64,000 nucleotides of DNA from Adiantum capillus-veneris (GCA_014529385.2 CM043944.1:69426895-69490894), one strand, 5' to 3'. Shown: positions 21,171 to 34,891, counted from the stretch's first letter. Notes: generated from the letters alone by a model not told the origin. A program made the numbers and translations.

Positions 21171-22500
21171 GAGAGAGGGGTCCACTCCCTTGGTGGCTTT
21201 GAGTGTCAAGAGAGGAGAGAGAGGAAAAGATGAGAGCAAGTGGAAGAGCTTTCATGCGCCGAAAGGCAGGGCTCGGGAAAAGATAGGTTCGCTTTATTCA
21301 AAGCCGAAGCTCGAAATTTGAACGTCGAGTCCGCACAATCGTTGAAATCTGTCGGAACGTGCACCCAAGCTTGAGATCAACCGTCGACACTTGCATCAAA
21401 GAAAATCTCTTAATTTTAAAATTTGAAAATGCTAAAAAATGCCAAATTTAGTCCGAAAACTAGCCAAAAACATTAAAAATCACTCAAAAATCCAAATTAT
21501 TAGCAAAAAAATCCAAAAATTTCTCATAGAATTCTAAAAATCTCAAAACATAATCAGAAATCACAATCAAACACTTTCGACTCGCATAAGTACACCCAAA
21601 ATAGTAGTTTTTATCGAAAACATGATTTACGACATTATCAACAACTCGGTCTCCGAAAATAGCGAAACGTTGAAAACTCGACCAAGGAGGACACAAATGC
21701 ACTCTAAATCATGCCGCAATTACTCACACCAAACAACTCATCAAGATCACAAGATATCAAATTTTTACGGAATTAAGCGAAAACTAATGCAAAAAATTGC
21801 CAAAGAATTGCAAAAATTCTTCGAAAAATACCCAAAAGATTTTTGAAAATTCTCCATACATAAGGAATTAGTGTAGCTAGATCAAATCACAATAATCACA
21901 TCGATTCAATGATCAGGTAGTTTCATCAATAAAATCCAAACTAGGCAATTAAATTGGCAAAATTAGGTAAAAATTGACACATTTGGAGTGTGTAAATCCC
22001 TGCTTTGAGCTCAAAAACACAGCAATTAACCATTACATACATCAAATATGCAGTCAAACGTTGAATTAATCAAGCACATTAAGCACTTTTTAGGCGCGCA
22101 CACACATTAGTAATTGACAGTTTTTACCAATTTTTAGGTGCTTACACAAAAGGGTTAATCTTGTCGAAAATCTCTAATTGGGCATGACCACAATACAAAT
22201 CAATCATTACAATTGAAAAATCATTAAGCACAAATTGATTTTTAGGTGCAGAAACAATGAAAAAATAGTGCATACACACCTAAAATTAGACATACACACA
22301 CTCAATTAGAATGCACACACACTTGATTCTAGTGCACACACACTTGCAATTGACCATTCAAGCATACAATTAGGTCAATTAGGCACACAATTAGCAATGT
22401 AAATTCACCAATTAGCAATTGAACTTGTCAATTTCATACACCTCCAAATCTAAAAAATTTCGGCATTACGCCGGCATGAAAATCAACACTGGAACTACTA
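21171..22500. other. AT-rich non-coding stretch before the copia fragment
   Basis: Many AAATTT-type words and short CACACA runs, no ORF of interest. It ends where the copia reverse transcriptase fragment begins. Confidence 0.5.
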
Positions 22501-22521
22501 CGGAGCCAAGAGGATCTCTAC

Positions 22522-23526
22522 TTGTACACAATGAGGTTGAACGATGTTTCCCTCATCATTCTGATCTTGTATGTGGATGATATGCTTATAGCTGAAAAAT
22601 CCAAAGATAAGATTACACTTCTCAAGGATTCCTTATGCAAGCAGTTTTCTATGAAGGATTTGGGTGATGCACATCATTTTCTTGGTATGCGTATAAAGAG
22701 AGATCATAAGTGTAGAATATTTGAACTATCACAGGAAGAGTATATTCACAAGTTCTTGCAATGTTTTAACATGCAAGTGGGGAAAACGTTGAGTACCCCA
22801 ATGGATGCATATGTAAAACTTAGCAAGAATGATTGTCCCACATCGGATGCTAAAAAGGCAGAGATGAAAAAAGTGCCATGTTCTTCGACAGTTGGCAGTT
22901 TCATGTTTGCCATGGTTAGAAGGCGATCAGGTATTGCATTTGTGGTGGGAGTGGTCAAGATGTATATGAAAAATCTAGGCAGAAAGCATTGGGAAGCAAT
23001 GAAGCACATCTTGAGATACATCAAGGGTTCAACCAGCAAGTGCTTACACTTTGGGAACAATGATGTATCCATACTTGGATACACTAATTTGGATTATGTG
23101 GGTTGTGTGGACACTAAGAGATCCACATCTGGCTATGTTTTCTTGTTTGTTGGAGCAACAGTCTCTTCAAGATCATGTCTCCAAAATTGCACTTCGTCTT
23201 CCACCACTGAGGTTGAGTATGTTGCAGTTTCTAGTGCTAGCAAGGAAGCTGTATGGTTATCTCGTCTAGTGGGAGACCTTGGTATACACCAGATTTCAGT
23301 GTTACATTGTGACAGCCAGAGTGCGACTGCATTAGCAAAGAACCCCGTGTTTCATTCCAAGTCGAAACACATCGAAGTCAGGTATCATGTGATACAGGAT
23401 ATTTTGGCTAGCAAACACATTGAGTTAGCCAAAGTTCACACGGATCACAACCCTATAGATGCTCTTATGAAGAGCTTAGCCACAAAAAGGTTCACACATT
23501 GCATTGAGATGATGGGCATAGGATGA
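22522..23526 (+). pseudogene. Ty1/copia reverse transcriptase C-terminus and RNase H (5'-truncated)
   Basis: Open frame of about 334 codons holding the end of copia pol. ILILYVDDMLIA contains the catalytic YVDD. MKDLGDAHHFLGMRI is the conserved follow-up, and STPMDAYVKL and YLRYIKGS-like ILRYIKGSTSKCLHFG follow. RNase H shows SGYVFLFVGATVSSRS, STTEVEYVAVSSASKEAVWL and KHIEVRYHVIQD. The frame is intact to its natural stop. Gag, protease, integrase and the first half of RT are absent, so the copy is broken at about 22500. It is a different lineage from the copia element at 34-37.7 kb. Confidence 0.92.
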
Positions 23527-24740
<1,214 letters not shown>

Positions 24741-25011
24741 GGTCACTCCAGGCTTAGTTATCAGTTATTGATAACTATACCAACTATACCCAGACAAAGC
24801 ATTAAATGAATAACTAAGCCTCTTGCATGGTCACGAGAAGCTTAGTTATTCATTCATCCTCCCAACTACGCCTTGAACTTCAGAACTATGCCAAAATCGC
24901 ATACTTACAAAGGCTAGGCTTAGTAACTCATTTAATGCTCCTTTTTGCGTGTGACCAAGAATGAGGCTTAGATATTTGTTCAGATAACTGATAACTAAGC
25001 CTCATGTGACC
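24741..25011. mobile_element. MITE, 271 bp, with nested palindromes
   Basis: Left end GGTCACTCCAGGCTTAGTTATCAGTTAT pairs with right end ATAACTGATAACTAAGCCTCATGTGACC over about 25 of 28 positions (each read as two shorter blocks). Inside lies a second inverted repeat, AATGAATAACTAAGC with GCTTAGTTATTCATT, around 24830. No ORF. The target duplication is unclear. The right end abuts the poly-T of the LINE. Confidence 0.7.
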
Positions 25012-26007
25012 ATTTTTTTTACCATAAAGGGCACGAGAATTTTATTAAGTAGAGAACAAATTATAAAGCACAGTGTTTCACGCTGTTGATTCCTCCGATT
25101 TACTTTGTATCTATAGTCCGATTTACATTGTGAGATTGTTACAAAAAAGGGTGGGAGTTTCATACTCCTCGCTCTTTGCATACATGGTTTCACGGGCTAC
25201 CACCCAAGATGCTCCCCCTAGGAAATGCACTGATTACTTCCTGCAAATGGTTATTAGCCTGATCCCATTGTCGAGCTGTCTCTTCATTTTCTTTCCCTCA
25301 GCTTTGCATTCATCAATCATTTTTTGTAGGTGGGAGTAAGATCCATCTAGCAGTACCTCCTGCTGTTTGTTAATATTTGCACTGTTGTAATAATCCATGC
25401 AGTCCATGAGGACCTTGTAATTTGCTTGGTATATTCTACACTACTCCAGTTTCAAGTGATTTACCTACACAGAAAAGTGGGAGAACAACACTCTCAGACT
25501 TTTAGTCTAGTAAGCCTCGTCAAACAAACAATTGTTCTGTTCTTTCCAAATGATCTAAAAAAAATCTCCTCTGATCATATTCCATACTACTGAGAAGAGC
25601 ACGAGAGAGTCTCCCTGCAGGAGTTGTTTCCAATTGGGGGTGAACCCTAATTCACTAACGATAGGGGCCAGAATCTCTTTGTTGGCTGTGCAATTAATGA
25701 AAAGGTGAGGATTGTCTTCTTAGTTACAGTTTCATCTCTTGCAGTGCTAATGTCACATGCCTGCATACCTCATTCTATACCCCGTCCACACTGCTTCGTG
25801 CATGATAAGCCATAGCAATACCGAATGTTTGGCCGGGGTATCCTAATGCCACAGGGTTTTAAACTTGAAATTCCACTGCCTTCTATCTAGGGACATGCGC
25901 CTCTTTCTGTTGAGAGTGACATGAATAGGTTCTTTCAGAGTTGGTGGGTGGTTGGGAGCGTTGGAGAGAGCACCCCCTCCTGCCCAGTAGAATGCCTTAG
26001 GTGACGG
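25012..26007 (-). pseudogene. LINE 3' part: zinc-binding RT tail and poly-A end
   Basis: On the minus strand the fragment reads PAKHSVLLWLIMHEAVWTGY, then a Cys cluster and HLFINCTANKEI. This is the zf-RVT pattern found downstream of plant LINE reverse transcriptases. Stops interrupt it. The eight T at about 25013-25020 are the poly-A tail seen from the other strand and mark the LINE 3' end. It continues the reading of 30851-33305, from which it was separated by the family Y insertion. Confidence 0.75.
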
Positions 26008-26630
26008 TGGAGAGGGGGAAAGGGGAACAAACCAAGCACACAACACAATGCCTCACTATAGCCTAGGATATTCATAGCACCCCAATCCACTAGAGTTCAC
26101 CTTCAAAACTAGAAACTACCCGCAAGCAAATCATTGCTTGCACACAACCATACGCACACACGTCTTGCAATGCACCATACATACCCAATCACTCTGCTCT
26201 GGTCAATTCATAGCCTTCTACACACACACAGCCTCTCTCTCTATCTCTCTTTGCACGATAAACTTCAGGGGGGGCACACACGCCGACACACGCCTAGAAG
26301 CGGAGAAGAAGAGGGGGAAAGGGAAATGACTCCAAGAGACAAAAATGAATGGCATTCTTGCATTCTTGTAACGTCTGGACCTGTTTCTTCAGCACCTCAA
26401 TCTCTTCATTCCTGGACCCAAAGACTGCACCTTGAATCTCCTTCACCTGCTCCCCAAATTAGCCTCTTCTGGAGCCTTCCTTGGCCTATAAACCGCATCA
26501 ACCATACATCTCCGCTGCTACCTATCAATCCATTATCTTCCTAGCTACTCTAGCCCTTTGCCATGCTTCTGCTAGCCTACACATACCTGCCCATGCCATC
26601 TTCTATGATCGACACACTTTGGTTGTACCA
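26008..26630 (-). repeat. 3' LTR of family Y (623 bp, internally deleted)
   Basis: 26008-26360 matches 28797-29150 and 26361-26630 matches about 30585-30850. About 1.43 kb present in the other LTR is missing. Edges are TGGAGAGG on the left and TTGTACCA on the right. Confidence 0.85.
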
Positions 26631-26655
26631 TCATTGTCCACCCCCTAGTTGAGCA
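26631..26655 (-). promoter_or_regulatory. Polypurine tract of family Y
   Basis: The minus strand reads AACTAGGGGGTGGACAATGA just before the LTR start TGGTACAACC. Confidence 0.5.
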
Positions 26656-27030
26656 TTCATGCTCAACCATAAAAGATCTTTATTCCCTTCTAGCTGCAAA
26701 ACCTGGCACACACTATGAGAAAACCAAAACCATATGTACACAGTTTTTTTTTTTTTTGCCAAACCTTCAAGTGGGTTGCCTCACCCCCTGCATCACATAG
26801 CTTCCACCTGGATCAAACACCTGCCTTTGGTATTTTCCACCCATCTGTCACTGTTCAGCTCTCCATGCATCCGTCAACAAACTGCTTACTCCATACCAAG
26901 CACCATCAAGCATACCACCATTGAAAAAACATGTACCTGACACTAAGCTCCAACACATGTCTGACCCTCCCTCCCAACCAAATAAAGTGGAGGCCTCAAG
27001 CATAGACCCCTGCACCCGCTGAACCATCCA

Positions 27031-28658
27031 CTACATAGTTGTATTTACCACCATATTCATCAACCATATCTTACATACCTTCAATGGAAGCAAAGCCATT
27101 GCTTGGGATTCTCCTTTCTCCACCATTGGAAATGTCAACTGCATCAAAATCTCCACCGTCTTTGGCATCACAAGCTCCTCTTTGGCCACACACTCAATTC
27201 CAGCATCATCAAGCCCTTCCTCATCAATCGACCCTTCCAGGTTGATTAGCACCACATGCTCTTCAACTTCCATCACCTGTGCTTCAATCATCTCTTCTAT
27301 CGCTGCATCATGCTCTGCCAAGGAAGGGAGAAGCTCATTCTCTCTTGCACCCACCTTGACTTCCTCCATAGGCACAACTGCTCTATCTCTCCTGGCAAGA
27401 TTTTGCACCTGTTGTACCACCATGGCACATTCCACCGCTACTTTCATCAGCACGACCATTAGCATGGCACCACACACCACCTTTACCTGCATATCATCAT
27501 TTGTTGGCCTAGAATGTTCCACTTGGTCTTCATCATGTATGTCGGCTTGCTCTGCTTCCTGCTCTTCTTGCACATGGGCTACTACCATATCATCAAACAC
27601 ATAATAAGGTAGTTCTACCTTTACCAGCTCTAGTTCATCAGACTCTGTCTCCTCGTCATAGGATGTGGACTCCTCCACTCTATCCTCCTCACTTGTTTCT
27701 CAGCAACTTGAGCTTGTCCCTTCATCATCATTGGCATCATATACCGACTTCGTATCTGCATCTTCATCCGCTTACTGCTCCACAAAAGCTTGACCATCTT
27801 CATGGCTTCGCTCAGGCTTTCTCCATCAGCTTCTGAACCCTCGTTATCTGCATCTCGATTGCATTCTGCTATCTTTTCATGCAAACTTTCCACAAGAACA
27901 GGCTCTACCTCTTCAATCCGCACCGTAACCTCAACATCTTCTACTGCTTTCACACCTTGGTTCATCTCGTCATGGAGCTTCTCCTCATTGACAAGCTCGT
28001 CCACCCTTGGCAAATGCATTCACAAACTAGAAACCTCCAAGGAACATAACCAACCATAGGCCTTACCTCAACAAGCTTTGCACTTTGAACAATTGGAGCC
28101 GCCTTTGGTGGTGGACCAAAGAACACTGTGCTACCTCCGCAAGCTGGCTTCAACATGGCCAGCTCCAGCTTTCGATTTACTTTCTTGCTCTTCCTCTTGG
28201 CTAGATAGACCATGTATTCATAGGTATCCGCACCGTCTTCGACCTTTTCTCTAATCCTGGGATGCAAGCACTCGAACAACTTCAACAGCTTCAAGTATTG
28301 ATTGCTTTTGACCCCAGTAGCAACCTCTGGCTGCTTCCAACAAGCTTCAAATTGCTCAATGAAAATAGAAAAATCCTTACTCACATACTGGCGTATTGCC
28401 TTCAGCCTTGCACAAGCTTCTTCCAGCGTAATCATCTCTCAAAACTGCTCCAGAAACTGACTTTTCAACCTTTTCCATGATCCTCGATCACTGCTCTTTA
28501 AACCGTCGAACCACACCTTGGCTCATCCTCGCATGAACATCAGCACCGTCTGTAGATTTTTCACATATGTCAACATACGCATCAACAGCAACCATAACTT
28601 GAAATATGCTAACCAGTCCTCAGGATCTTCAACGCCCATAAATATGGGGCCAAAACCT
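27031..28658 (-). pseudogene. Family Y gag
   Basis: Gag forms the capsid around the element RNA. The minus-strand frame opens with MEPGFGPIFMGVEDPEDWL and continues with WFDGLKSSDRGSWKRLKSQF, matching the Retrotrans_gag capsid pattern. ITLEEACARLKAIRQYV follows. TGA stops interrupt it at two places (after MRG and after LEQF). A Lys-rich stretch follows (LAKRKSKKVNRKLELAML), then a long acidic, Met/Val/Glu-rich tail that shifts frame near 28000 and 27670 and ends at 27031. I see no zinc knuckle and no protease motif. Whether the tail is a real domain is open. Confidence 0.7.
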
Positions 28659-28779
28659 GGCTCCATAATCTCTGCTAGCTTCAAACTCGACCATCAAACA
28701 CCTTGCCCATCAGCCAACCACTTTGTCGGCTAAAAAACACCGCTTCCAACTGCAAATCAGAGCATCAGATAGGTCCTTA

Positions 28780-28791
28780 GTGGGGGCACCA
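28780..28791 (-). promoter_or_regulatory. Primer binding site of family Y
   Basis: The minus strand reads TGGTGCCCCCAC, five bases from the LTR edge. The same 12 bases lie beside the family Z LTR at 40874. It would pair with a tRNA ending GTGGGGGCACCA, which is not the common initiator-Met primer. Confidence 0.55.
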
Positions 28792-28796
28792 GAAGA

Positions 28797-30850
28797 TGGA
28801 GAGGGGAAAGGGGAACACACCCAGAACACAACACAATGTCTCACTATAGCCTAGGGTGTACACAACACCCCAATCCACTAGAGTTCACCTTCAAAACTTG
28901 ACACTACCCACAAGCAAATCACCGCTTGCACAACCATATGCACACACGCCTTGCAATGCACCAGACATACCCAATCACTCCGCTCTGGTCAATTCACAGC
29001 CTTCCACACACACACAACCTCTCTCTATCTCTCTTTGCATGATAAACTTCGAGGGGCGCACACGCCCGGAAACACACGCACACAAGCGGAGAAGAGGAGG
29101 GGGAAAGGGGAATGACTCCAAGAGACAACAATGAATGGCCTTCTTGCATATACAACCACGTACAACCAACCCTCTGTCGGCACGAATCTCGGCAAAAAAA
29201 TTCAACAGGCAAAAGCCCCTATGGCCCAAAGACCCCAAAAAATGAACATGTACATCCTTTTATAGGGGGAACTTAACCCAAAAAATAAAAAAATGTGAGC
29301 TCTCTTGCTCGTGTAGTTCTCTTTGAGCTCCTTTTGGAACTTCCCTTGCATTGCTTGCACTTGGCATAGTTTATTTTTGGAAACAATCGCATGATACACC
29401 TCTTGGTTCTTTGTCCGCCCAACTCGGCCGCCCTTGCACTTGCCCTCTTGGGCCTTTGAACTCCCTCTCTCTTTGGCTCTGTAGGACACGTCCCCTGCCT
29501 CCTCTTTGACTGCTCTTTGAACGGCTTTGGGCTGTCTCTCTATCACTCCCTCGGATGGCCTTGTGCTCTCTCCCCCCCTCTGGCTCACTGTCCGCAAGAC
29601 CCCTCCCCTTAGTGAGCAATAGCGACATCGCTATTGGGGGGGCTCCTTTTTCCTTCAAGAGTTTTGGCCCTTAGTGGGTGCGGGAATCGACCCCAGCCAT
29701 CAAGCCACGTCACCTACTACAGGTGCCCAACTAGCACCCTTGACCACCGGCTCGCAAGCGTGCTCACTGCGCCGCCTCCCTCGGCCAAAGCCACCGCCTA
29801 GGCCGCACTGTGTAGCGCCCAATAGAGTCCCACCATTGCGAGTGCTCCTCAGAGCTTGTTCACCACCGTGTTACACAAGGGCTCCATTCATGCCTTGGCC
29901 CATTATGCGTTCTGAGAAAGCATCACTGCATGTGGGGCCATTTGACGACCACGTGGCACGCTTTGGTGAGTTGCCCCAAGAGCTTGAAACTCCTCAAAAA
30001 AAATCCACAAACTCATATTTTTTCCACTGCTTGCCCTACCTGCCAATTGTTCACTGGCGATCCGATCATCAAGCCGCAAAACCCAATTGCAAACTCACTT
30101 ATCTGAATCTGAACTCATGCAACCTTGCCTCCCTGCAAGACTCTCCAAGACCCCGAATCGAGACCGCAAAAACGTGAATATTCATCTGTAGCCAACTTCG
30201 GACAAATGCAATTGATCTTTCCAACTGTTGTAACTTCCTGCTCCAGGCTTCGTTGGACGAGCAATCAACACCTAATAGCTCCATACACTACATAACACCT
30301 CCTCAAACCCTGTCAAAACCCAAAAAAGTGCCAGATGGCACGACTCCCCGTGTGGTCAGGTGGGCACCAACCTAGCCCCCGGCAAAACTTCAAATGGCCA
30401 TAAACTACAATCCATATCTCTAAATCTGCAATCTGAAAAGACAAGTAGGCTCCATAAATTGAGCACTGCGCGCCTTTACCTTGACATCCACTTGGGCCAC
30501 TTGTCCCCAGCTACCCTGTCCGGCAAGAATCTGCAACACACTGAATCTTCAACCTTCAATATCTCGGGCTCCGTAGCTCTGTTTGATGAGCCGTCTGGAC
30601 CTATTCCTTCAGCACCTCAAGCTCTACATTGATGGACCCAAAGATTGCACCTAGAATCTCCTTCACCTATTATCCAAATTAGCCCCTTCTGGAGCCTTCC
30701 TTGGTCTATAAACCACATCAGCCATACATCTCCGCTACTACCTGTCAGTCCATGATCTTCCTAGGTCCTCCAACCCTTTTCCATACTTTTGCTAGCCTGC
30801 ACATGCCTGCCCATGCCATCTTCTATGGTCGACACACTTTGGTTGTACCA
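28797..30850 (-). repeat. 5' LTR of family Y (2054 bp)
   Basis: Edges TGGAGAGGGG and TTGTACCA are shared with the other LTR. ORFs inside it on either strand show no recognisable domain. Confidence 0.82.
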
Positions 30851-33305
30851 ATGGGTTAGGCTGATCCAAGAGCATCCCACTGCTTCTCTTCTAGAAACAT
30901 GGCCATTCTTGAATGGATAAGGGTTAGCTCCCATGGTTGCAGCTAGTATCTTCCAAGAATTTCAGTCTCATTCTTCTATGTGCTCTGTTGTGTTCCATAC
31001 ATCTCTCAAGGTGATAATTCCCTTGTTGTGCATTCTTTTGGCTGACCTTAACTGTCTCTTGTTTAGATGGGGGATGGGAGGGAGAGACCACCACATTGAC
31101 TCAGAAGCCCTAAGCTGCCTGCTATATTTTGAATCCCAGTTAGTTCTAAGTAAATTTGTGTAGCTGTTCCAGGCCTTCCACAGTGATTTAAGCAGGTCTA
31201 ATCCCTTTGCTATGACTTCAAAGGGTCCAAAGAACAAAGTGATCCAGGGTAGGTTTATGGTTCCCTTATTCCCTCGAAAATGAAATTTATCAATTTCCCA
31301 AAATAATAGTGAGGCCCACTCTTCATCTGGTTGTTCCAATGTTCTGAAGATGAGTTTTACTGCTAACTTGTCTGCCAATAAATTTATGTTAGTGAGGCCT
31401 AGTCCCCCTTGATCTTTTGAAAGACAACAAATTTCTCAGCTAACTTTAGCTAGGCCTTTTTTATGGGGGTCCCCCGACCATAGAAAGTTCCTGCATATTC
31501 TGGTTATATCTTTTAGTTGCACATCAGGTGGTCTCCAGCATGAGAGAAGGAAAAGAACATAACAAGAGATGTAGTGTTTGATAACTACTGTCCTACCAGC
31601 CAAGTTGGCTTGAAAACCCAACCATCTATTCAGCTTGGTGCGAAATCTTCCATGACCCACTGCCACCTTTGTGCCATTGTTATCCTGAATCCAAAAGGGA
31701 TCCCTAGTAATCTAAAAATGATTCCATCCTGAATGATTGTGCATGCATGCTCTTTCACCCACCTAGGCAGAGGGGACCTAGAGGCTCTAACCCCTGTTGT
31801 GGAGTGGTTAATACTGGAACCTGAGGCTGTACATAAGGTATTGAGACATTCCCAAAAGGCTCTTAGAGATCTATCATAGTTTTTCATTAGCCCATTAGTG
31901 TCATCATCAAATTGAGAGAGACACTGCTGATTCCCATTTGGCAGCTTGATACCTCTGAGACTCCCTTGTTGCATTTTCTCTTTTTCCAGCCATTTCAAGG
32001 AATCAGCTGAGGTGGCAAATAGAAGAGGAGCCAGAGGGAAACCCTGTCTTACCAATCTATTGAGTGGGAATGTTCTTGATAGTCCATTGTTAATAGCCAC
32101 TCTAGCTTGGGAATTTCCAAGTAGTGTTTGCACATACCTCACTATCCTGGGGCCAAATCCCATCATAACTAGACATTCAAGAATGAAGGACCATTCTAGC
32201 CTATCATAGGATTTGTCAAAGTTAACCTTGATGAAGACATAGTCTTGTGCAGATTCTTCAGCATATTCGATTCCCTCCCACATTTCTATAACTCCTTCCA
32301 GTAACCTGCACCATTTGATGAACTCTTTTTGCTTAGAGCACAACCATTCAGCAAGGTCCGGGGCAATTATGAGAGCTATGGCCTTGGCAAAGATTGTTTA
32401 GGCAGCATTTAGCATTGTCAGTGGTCTCGAGTTGCATAGCATTTCCTTCAGGCCTTTTTTATGAAGTAGCTTGATGATACCAGTGTTGAGTTGAATCGGA
32501 AGGGCTCCATGTTTTATAGATTCTTTCCATACAATGAGGAGAATTGGTGCAATGGCATCTCTAAAGGTTTGACAGAACTCAGCAAGGAGGCCATCAAGGC
32601 CCGGGGTTTTTTCTAGCTTAAGAGCATTAATGGCTCTTTTAATTCTCCTAGAAAGAGCTCCGAGTCAAGTTGGGCACTAAGATGTGGAGGGATCACTCTT
32701 TTCCTGCAGTTCCTAATGATACTTCTATCGATTCATCCTGCACTTCTGGTGGGTTGAACAATTGGGCAAAGTGTTCTCTAGCCACTTCTAGATTCTCCTC
32801 CTCAGAGGTGGTTGTCCCTCTAGCCCCTACCAACATTGGGACCAGTTCTCTCTGATGTTTCTTCCTGAGGCTTCGAACATCGATTTGGATGGTTTGTCCA
32901 CCTTCCCTGCCCACCATTCCTGAAAGAAAACTTCGGTGTGATGAAGAGTGACTTCTTCTTCAATCTTAAGTTGATTCCTAAGGGTGGTTCTTTTTTTTTG
33001 CATTGCCGTTCCCTCATTGCTCTGCAAGCTTCAAGTTCTATAAGTTCATTATAGATAGAGTCCTTCCTTTTCCTTCGTATCTTTGTTACCCTTTTCCTAA
33101 ATGAGATCAGGGAGTGTTGAGTGTTGGCAATTGCCAGGTTCCAAGCCTTTGCTGGTGTGAACCCCTTTGAGAATTCTTGAGCCCAAATTGCTTTTATGTT
33201 TTCCTGCACCTCAACTAACCAAAACAGAGATGGGTCGGGGTGAAACCAGTGGTTCCTAACCTTGTTGCATTTGTTATCCAAGGTGATGATTAAGGGGTAG
33301 TGATC
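30851..33305 (-). pseudogene. LINE reverse transcriptase region, 5'-truncated
   Basis: Non-LTR retrotransposon ORF2. From the right, the minus strand starts with CASDHYPLIITL, the end of the endonuclease domain (SDH motif), so most of the endonuclease is missing. The linker (33281-32820) leads into the RT at 32343-31630: KQKEFIKWCRLLEGVI, FIKVNFDKSYDRLEWSFIL, RQGFPLAPLLFA and SQFDDDTNGL. The last normally reads F/Y-A-D-D. GIIFRLLGIPFG and the thumb region follow (31666-31436), then W-rich sequence to 30968. Several frameshifts are present. The rest of the LINE is at 25012-26007, beyond the family Y insertion. Confidence 0.9.
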
Positions 33306-33339
33306 CGAAGCACAGGAGGTGTGTCTGGTTACTGCTCTT

Positions 33340-34020
33340 TCATTATGGTTTTTGACACAATCTTCATTCTACTCTCAAGCTATATTGAATCTGTGACGTT
33401 GTTATCTGGTTCTGAGTTCAAATATTGTGGGTCTTCTTGTAATTCAACTTCCACATCTATTATCAAATTCTCTTCTATTTTGTATATAGTACATTGAGAT
33501 ACACTGACATTGAACTCTTCTTCGTCTTTGTTTTAACAATCATACAATTAAATTGACATTTTCTGCTCGTAATTAGCACTTTTAATGTGATGCAATGTCT
33601 TTTCCTTGCAAAACATATATACTAATTTTTTTTGCTTTTTCTGCTAATAATCTGTTGCGAATAGTGCTATGAGCATACTTGTATATACTCAGTTTCTCTA
33701 TGAACTTGAGTTTGATGCACATTGTGCTAGTACTTTCATCGCAAGGGGACGTAAGGTCAAGTAATGCTCTCCACCATTCATCATCAACCACTTCCATGCA
33801 GGTTGCTCGTTTGCCATTGACTGTACAAAATCATTCGCAAAAGCACCTTCTTTTAGTCTAAATGCACTCATTTCTTTGATACAATCAATTTGGTCATGAA
33901 CATTGGAGTAGAATGTGTTGACCATGTGATAGAAATCGTTAAACACCTCTATATTAGACATCAGATCCAAATTCCAATACTCCGAATTGAGCATGTAAGC
34001 CCCGCTATGGAGTGGATTAT
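33340..34020 (-). pseudogene. hAT transposase C-terminus (dimerisation domain)
   Basis: The minus strand reads NNNPLHSGAYMLNSEYWN, then PAWKWLMMNGGEHYLTLRPL and AMKVLAQCASNSSS. This is the hATC region through which hAT transposases dimerise. After a frameshift near 33700 it continues as YKYAHSTIRNRLLAEKAKK and an acidic tail (DEEEFNVSVSQ) to about 33340. The gene is cut at 34020 by the copia LTR. Its N-terminal half, from the same strand, appears at 44544-45207 on the far side of the nested elements. About 1 kb of the middle is missing. Confidence 0.82.
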
Positions 34021-34818
34021 TGTTAAGTATGGAGCCTGATTTACCCTTGTAATTTTTTGTGGTAAAAGCGCACATTTGTAAGGCTCCCATTATGAGGAGA
34101 AGCCATCGTGCGTGAAGGAAAATCACTCACCGGAAACCAAAATTTTCACGGACAAGAATCAGGGGAAACTTTAGAGGCCTCGGGGGCGGAGGCCCCCGAG
34201 ACTTTTTTTTTCGCCGGAATATTATGGCCGGACGGCGGCCGGAAAGTGGTCGGAAAACAACCGGTCGGTTGGCCGGTGGCCGGTAGTCAATGGCCGATGG
34301 CCGGTGGCCGGTGGTCGGAAGTCAATGGCCGGTGGCCGGTGATCGGAAAGTCAATGGCCGGTGGCCGGTGGCCGAATTCAAAAGCGGACTTGTCTTCTCA
34401 AGGGCGGCCACACATGGGCGGATTGGAGGGTCCGATTTGGACTTATTCGCACAAGGGCGGCTACACATGGCTGTCTCTCATAAGAGAGGGCAGCCCTTTT
34501 GGCCTATAAAAGGAGGCCATTTCTACACACATTTCATAGTGTGAAGTTGATGCAACAAGGTGAGTGTGAGGTGGTGAGAGTGAAGCAAGGCGGGAGCTCC
34601 ATTAAGGGTATAATCCCTTTGTAAACTACTTCTTGTTTTGAAGTACTAAAGCCATTGAGTGGCTGCTTTCCCGTGGACGTAGCCCACATTGGGTGAACCA
34701 CGTATATCGTGTGTACTCTCTCTCTCTCTCTACTCTATAATCTCGTGTATATAAATCTGTCTCTCTCCATTAAGTAATCTACTCAATTATCTATTTAGCT
34801 ACGTCTTATTTCCTGACA
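34021..34818 (+). repeat. 5' LTR of copia element C1 (798 bp)
   Basis: Begins TGTTAAGTATGG and ends TTTCCTGACA. Both edges are confirmed by the solo LTR at 56238-57040. It contains a TATA box at 34505-34512 (TATAAAAG) and a GGCCGGTGGCC minisatellite at about 34230-34380. Confidence 0.95.
34230..34380. repeat. GC-rich minisatellite in the C1 LTR
   Basis: Imperfect units of GTCAATGGCCGGTGGCCGG and variants. The solo LTR copy differs in unit number. Confidence 0.75.
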
Positions 34819-34820
34819 AC

Positions 34821-34832
34821 TGGTATCAGAGC
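34821..34832 (+). promoter_or_regulatory. Primer binding site, initiator tRNA-Met
   Basis: TGGTATCAGAGC two bases after the LTR edge, the usual copia primer site. Confidence 0.95.
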
Positions 34833-34891
34833 AAGGTTTGCTCGTAGCTAAATTATCTCAAGGAAAGGATTCCTTGAATTGAGTGGGAGTT

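Larger units (their letters stand above)
26008..30850 (-). mobile_element. Family Y LTR retrotransposon, gag only, inserted in the LINE
   Basis: Two LTRs in the same orientation (26008-26630 and 28797-30850) flank 2166 bp of internal DNA. The internal part holds a primer site, a gag gene and a polypurine tract but no protease, RT or integrase. LINE coding sequence continues on both sides. The expected 5-bp target duplication is not exact: GACGG left, ATGGG right. TTAGG occurs 6 and 5 bp outside the edges. Confidence 0.8.

Noticed and set aside
27039-27604. Plus-strand Ser/Thr/Cys-rich ORFs opposite family Y gag
   Set aside because: Shadow of the acidic gag tail on the minus strand.
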